Below, one piece after another: positions 60,587 through 64,000 of a stretch of 64,000 bases of DNA. Position 1 is the stretch's first letter. Each line of letters opens with the position of its first letter. This DNA is from Atopobiaceae bacterium (GTDB lineage: Bacteria; Actinomycetota; Coriobacteriia; Coriobacteriales; Atopobiaceae). The DNA is taken from positions 62,001 through 126,000 of the forward strand of contig CADFJN010000006.1 in assembly GCA_902834555.1 (NCBI GenBank), read 5' to 3'. Made by a program: the position numbers and the translations under genes. The notes under the pieces were generated by a model that worked only from the letters and a program-made list of their open reading frames with translations, searched no databases and had not been told where the DNA came from.

Positions 60587-61090
60587 TCACTCCAACGGGA
60601 AACACGCCCTAAAGCCGCGCGCCGCGTAATAGGAGTCGGCTCCGTTGCAGTAGATGAACGTGCGGTCGTATCGCCTGCTGCCAAAGAGGGCGCCGCCCTG
60701 GGCGCGCATGTCTTCCGGAGTCTTGATCCAGCTGCTGGTCCTTGCGTCGAGAGGGTCCAGCTCCTGCATGGCGAGGTAGATCTTCTCGTCCACAAGCTCC
60801 AGGCCATTCGACTCCGTCAGCTCGCAGGCGCTGGTTGCCGGCGGGTTACGCTTCCTGCCCAGGCGGGCGGCCCTGTCGTAGCAGACGGACCGGCGTTGCG
60901 GGGACTCGGGCGAGAAGTCCGCAACGTAGAGGAGCTCTTGGTAGAGGAGGACGTCCGGCTCACCACACGTCTCCTCGAGGTAGGCAAGGGCGCGCAGGCG
61001 CGCGTCGTCGAGCTGTCGTGCGACGTCTTCCCAGGTAACGCCGGGGTGTCTCTCGGGGTGGCTTTCGAAGCGGGCCTTGAGGGCGTCCAT
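60587..61090 (-). CDS. DUF4256 family protein
   Basis: A 167-residue protein matching DUF4256: LKARFESHPERHPGVTWEDV, GGEPDVL-like GEPDVLLYQELL, ESPQRRSVCYDRAAR, TSSWIKTPEDMRAQGGALF and NGADSYYAARGFRACF. ATG 61090 follows AAGGAGGCCC. The function is unknown; the family is common in low- and high-GC Gram-positives as a soluble single-domain protein. It lies 39 bp after the small membrane gene in the same direction, probably co-transcribed. Confidence 0.87.
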   Translation of the reverse strand: MDALKARFESHPERHPGVTWEDVARQLDDARLRALAYLEETCGEPDVLLYQELLYVADFSPESPQRRSVCYDRAARLGRKRNPPATSACELTESNGLELVDEKIYLAMQELDPLDARTSSWIKTPEDMRAQGGALFGSRRYDRTFIYCNGADSYYAARGFRACFPLE

Positions 61091-61129
61091 GGGCCTCCTT
61101 ATTCGAGTGCGGCCAGACGGGCTGAGGCA

Positions 61130-61465
61130 TCAGCCAAAGAGAGACCCATTGCGCCTCACGACGACTCGGCAGGTCATGATGATGGCCGCAAACAACGCGA
61201 TTATTAGGACAATTGCAGCAGCATCTGCCGCCGAACTGGGCAGCAGAAGCGAGAACCCCAGAAGCACCACGCACGCGCCAGTTGCGGCAAGCCAGCGACC
61301 GCTTTCGCGCGCGAGGGCAGGGCGGTCGGCGGCGGGAACGTTCACGTAGTGGTAGCTGTGCAGGAAACGCACGCTGCCGGTGCGCATCTGCCATACGGCA
61401 AGCACGAGGACGAGGCCGCCGACAACAGCGCAGACAACGCAGCCGAGAACCACATTTCCGTCCAT
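61130..61465 (-). CDS. Small three-helix membrane protein, DUF3784-like
   Basis: A 111-residue protein with hydrophobic segments at about 5-25, 60-80 and 82-100 and a polar loop RFLHSYHYVNVPAADRPALA between the first two. The HSYHY loop is typical of small membrane proteins grouped near DUF3784. ATG 61465 has AGGAGGTATCGC upstream, an excellent site. Function unknown. Confidence 0.7.
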   Translation of the reverse strand: MDGNVVLGCVVCAVVGGLVLVLAVWQMRTGSVRFLHSYHYVNVPAADRPALARESGRWLAATGACVVLLGFSLLLPSSAADAAAIVLIIALFAAIIMTCRVVVRRNGSLFG

Positions 61466-61567
61466 GCGATACCTCCTGTTTGCGTGCGGTGGAGTTACCG
61501 TGCCTGGTGACGCAATTATGCTTCAACTTTGCGTAGGTGCGATTGCATTTTGGGCCTTCTCGCCATG

Positions 61568-61655
61568 CCCCGGAATGGGATTCATTTGCCGGGCAACGGA
61601 ATCCCATTACCGGGTAACGGAATCCCGTTGCGCGGTAACTAAATCCCATATCGGT
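61568..61655. repeat. Tandem CCGGGTAACGGAATCCC units, 21-bp period
   Basis: CCGGGCAACGGAATCCC at 61589, CCGGGTAACGGAATCCC at 61610 and CGCGGTAACTAAATCCC at 61631 are exactly 21 bp apart, with a related inverted unit at about 61568. The spacing keeps all units on the same helix face. The array lies between the start of the DUF3784-like gene and that of the CAP protein gene, which are divergent. Confidence 0.75.
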
Positions 61656-61747
61656 TTGGGTGGCAGCTGTCGCGCTTTGCTCAAGGCGCCTTGAGGTCTT
61701 CAACATTGGGACAGAAAGGTTGCGCAACAAATTCAGCAACATGGGAG

Positions 61748-61817
61748 TCAGCATCAACCTGACCTGAAAGCAAGGTCAGGCTTCTGTACCTAACCAAGAG
61801 TCGGAGGTTGATGCTGA
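61748..61817 (+). promoter_or_regulatory. 5' UTR structure hiding the ribosome-binding site of the CAP protein gene
   Basis: TCAGCATCAACCT (61748-61760) is perfectly complementary to AGGTTGATGCTGA (61805-61817), which holds part of the Shine-Dalgarno GGAGG and the start region. A competing hairpin CCTGACCT/AGGTCAGG (61758-61780) shares three bases with the first arm. The two pairings could be alternatives controlling translation. Confidence 0.55.
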
Positions 61818-64000
61818 TGAAGGAACGCACCGCACAACATCTTGCGAAAAGCAACAAAGTCCGAGGGGTTGGCCTTCGAGCCTCAATTATTGCCGCCAGC
61901 GCGGCCGCGATGATAGCCACATCAACCGCCGCTCCAGCGCTTGCCGAAGAGGCGGATGGTGTGGCGGGAAGCGACACTCCCTCGACTACATCTACGAACG
62001 CCGCAGACAATAAGGCCGAGCTGGAAAATGCTCAGAAGGCGGCCGACCAAGCGCAGGCGCAGCTCGAATCCGACAAAGCAAAGCAGGCCCAGGATCAGAA
62101 GGAGGCCGTCGATAAGACCGAGACGGCGCGGAACGACTCTGCCGAGCAGGCGTCCGATGCAAGAAACGCTGTGGATGCCGCCAACAAGGCTTCTGGCGAT
62201 GCCTCAAATGCGCTAAATAACGCCGAGAAGAACGAGGCAGACGCCGAGGCGAAGAGCGATGCGGCAAACGAGGCGGCCCAAGGCATAACCAACGCCGACG
62301 TCAGCAAGGCGAAGAGCGATGCCGAGCAGGCTGCGGACAACGCCGACCAAGCTGAAGCGGCCGTGAAAGACGCCGAGTCAAATGCCCAAAAAGCACAGTC
62401 TGACGCTGACGTCGCGAAGGAACGGCAGGATGCCGCTGCTGCAGACGTTGAGGCAAAGCAGGACGAGAAAAACGCTGCCGACACCGATGTGACGAAGGCG
62501 CAGTCCGCCCTGGATTCTGCAAACGCTAAGCTGGACGAAGCGAAGAAGAACGCTACGGATACTGCCGCAGCTATCGACAATGCTCAGAAAGCGCTTGACG
62601 CTGCAAATGACGCGCTTGCCAAGGCGCAGGCCGACGCATCCAATGCAAGCTCGAAGTACACGAATGCCATTACCGCCGCCGGCAATGCCCAGAGTGCCGT
62701 GGACTCCGCGAAGAGCGCCCTTGACGCGGCAACCGAGCGTCAGAAGAAGGCGGCCGATGCCGTAACCGCTGCTCAGAATGCCCTCGATGCCGCTAGGGCC
62801 AACGCTGGCGTTGACTTCGCTACCACGGACGCCGGAAAGCAGGCCCAGGGCGCGTTTGACGCCGCGAGGGCAGAGCTTGCAGACGCGCAGGCACAGCAGG
62901 CCGCGGCGCAGAAGAACCTCTCTGACGCGAATGCCACCCTTTCTGCAGCCGAGGAAAACCTGCAGAAGCTCCTGAAGGCAAGCGAGGATGCGGCTCAGTA
63001 CGAGCAGAACACCCGTGGCTTCTTCAAGTGGATGGGGAACGAGACGGCGGCCAAGCTGCTGACCGATTCGAAGTACACCGGTACAGACATCAACGGGCAT
63101 ACATTCCTGTCATACACGGATTTGATTAGCTCTGAGGATGCGACTTCTCTGAAGAACTTCGCTAGGGCTCTGAACTACATCGACGAGTGCAACAAGATTC
63201 GCACTGAGCGCGTTAAGACATCGGCATTGAAAGTTGACCTTATCCTCATGGCCCTTGCTGAGATTAATGCCAACTATTCATACGTGGATACTGATAATCA
63301 TGCCGTTAATTTGGGCGAGAAAGCGTATTACGAATACTACGACGAGGATCTAGGGGAGCGGACGAGGTATATCGCCGCGAATGAGAACTTGGCCGGATAT
63401 GGCCGATACGATCCTGACAAGAACCCTTATGAGCCGTTCCAATACTGGTATGACGATGAAGAGGCAGAGGGCGGTGGCGGCCACTACTACAACATTAGAA
63501 ATCGAGCAGTTGACTTCACCGGATTTGGGTGCAACACATCCGGAAACGCAAACGGAATGTATGTTGCTGTGCAAAACTTTTATGGTGGCTATGCATATGG
63601 CGCGAATGCTTCAGAACGCGTGCTTTACACCACCAGCGACCTTCGCGCCAAGCTCCAAGAGTACCTGGCCCTCTGCACCACGCCGAGCGCCGATGAGCTT
63701 GCTGCCGCCAAGCAGGCCGTAACGGATGCCAAGGCTGCCGTCACCACGGCGACAACTGCCCTGTCCATGGCAAACGCCAACGTCACCGCCAAGAAGGCAG
63801 CCGCCACATCTGCGCAGGACGCCTACGCTTCCGCCAAGCAGGCATACGAGTCCGATGCCGCGGCAAAGGTGTCTGCGGCTCAGCAGGCGCTCGCTTCCGC
63901 CAACAGCGAGAAGTCGGATGCCGATGCTGCGGTGACGTCCGCGCAGGACTCCCTCTCCGCCGCACGTGATGCGCTCACGGTGAAAAACGCCGAGTTTGAC
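61817..64000 (+). CDS. Secreted coiled-coil/CAP-domain surface protein, 3' end beyond window
   Basis: The frame stays open to the last base (728 codons seen). A signal peptide (SIIAASAAAMIATSTAAPALA) is followed by about 320 residues of Ala/Lys/Glu/Asp-rich coiled coil (ENAQKAADQAQAQLESDKAK). Then comes a CAP/SCP-like domain at about 395-610: LNYIDECNKIRTERVKTSALKV-type helix, ENLAGYG, PFQYWYDDEE, GGHYYNIRN, TGFGCNTSGN, AVQNFYGG. A second coiled coil follows to the window end. ATG 61817 is nine bases after GGAGG; ATG 61811 is only three bases away. The CAP segment is less GC-rich than the coils. It is probably cell-wall attached, but the sorting end is not in view. Confidence 0.88.
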   Translation, partial: MKERTAQHLAKSNKVRGVGLRASIIAASAAAMIATSTAAPALAEEADGVAGSDTPSTTSTNAADNKAELENAQKAADQAQAQLESDKAKQAQDQKEAVDKTETARNDSAEQASDARNAVDAANKASGDASNALNNAEKNEADAEAKSDAANEAAQGITNADVSKAKSDAEQAADNADQAEAAVKDAESNAQKAQSDADVAKERQDAAAADVEAKQDEKNAADTDVTKAQSALDSANAKLDEAKKNATDTAAAIDNAQKALDAANDALAKAQADASNASSKYTNAITAAGNAQSAVDSAKSALDAATERQKKAADAVTAAQNALDAARANAGVDFATTDAGKQAQGAFDAARAELADAQAQQAAAQKNLSDANATLSAAEENLQKLLKASEDAAQYEQNTRGFFKWMGNETAAKLLTDSKYTGTDINGHTFLSYTDLISSEDATSLKNFARALNYIDECNKIRTERVKTSALKVDLILMALAEINANYSYVDTDNHAVNLGEKAYYEYYDEDLGERTRYIAANENLAGYGRYDPDKNPYEPFQYWYDDEEAEGGGGHYYNIRNRAVDFTGFGCNTSGNANGMYVAVQNFYGGYAYGANASERVLYTTSDLRAKLQEYLALCTTPSADELAAAKQAVTDAKAAVTTATTALSMANANVTAKKAAATSAQDAYASAKQAYESDAAAKVSAAQQALASANSEKSDADAAVTSAQDSLSAARDALTVKNAEFD

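Overview
This 64 kb window is chromosomal DNA from a GC-rich Gram-positive actinobacterium. Its gene content and protein style point to class Coriobacteriia, probably an Olsenella-like Atopobiaceae from an animal gut. The evidence is paired DUF6541 membrane proteins, a C-tail-anchored CAP/coiled-coil type surface protein, class C sortase pili, a textbook bile salt hydrolase and actinobacterial-style short operons. No rRNA, tRNA, CRISPR array or complete insertion sequence was recognised. Coding starts were re-chosen from ribosome-binding sites, so many genes begin downstream of the longest open frame.

Layout. 1-9.5 kb: the end of a ribokinase, then a surface-polysaccharide block (two divergent DUF6541 membrane proteins, a broken acyltransferase, three family 2 glycosyltransferases). 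9.5-16.5 kb: HAD phosphatase, CapA-like protein, aspS, a glutaredoxin and an aminotransferase. 16.8-22.2 kb: a likely operon of TPR protein, STAS protein, TatA, TatC and a divergent type IA topoisomerase. 22.2-31.8 kb: an MHS/MFS transporter with a possible leader peptide, the feoA-feoA-feoB iron(II) uptake system, a Fur/PerR regulator, and AhpC with a domain-permuted AhpF partner. 31.9-39.2 kb: a pilus island (thioester tip adhesin, two pilins, sortase C). 39.5-54.6 kb: MntH, LysR, MetE-like methyltransferase, enolase, a peroxide-type operon (glutathione peroxidase, OhrR-like regulator, CDF transporter), bile salt hydrolase, M18 aminopeptidase, ABC-F ATPase, FMN reductase with HxlR regulator, holin-like protein. 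55-64 kb: an accessory stretch with an XRE-AlaA fusion, DUF3800 with a small RNA-like leader, MazG-like and GIY-YIG/DUF2075 genes, small membrane or hypothetical proteins and a large CAP-domain surface protein running off the end.

The most unusual content is non-coding. A 31-bp palindrome (arms ATGAGACAAAGGGAC) recurs about eight times, mostly between converging genes, and its TGA supplies the stop codon of six reading frames. Several other palindrome families occur in regular arrays with periods of 21, 40 or 61 bp, and one family of hairpins keeps its loop while its stems differ completely but still pair. Four AAATTGAACTT-type sites sit in front of the XRE-AlaA fusion.

Three genes (acyltransferase, adhesin, DUF3800) are each broken by a one-base change in a short homopolymer. 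Sequencing error should be excluded before biological meaning is given to them.
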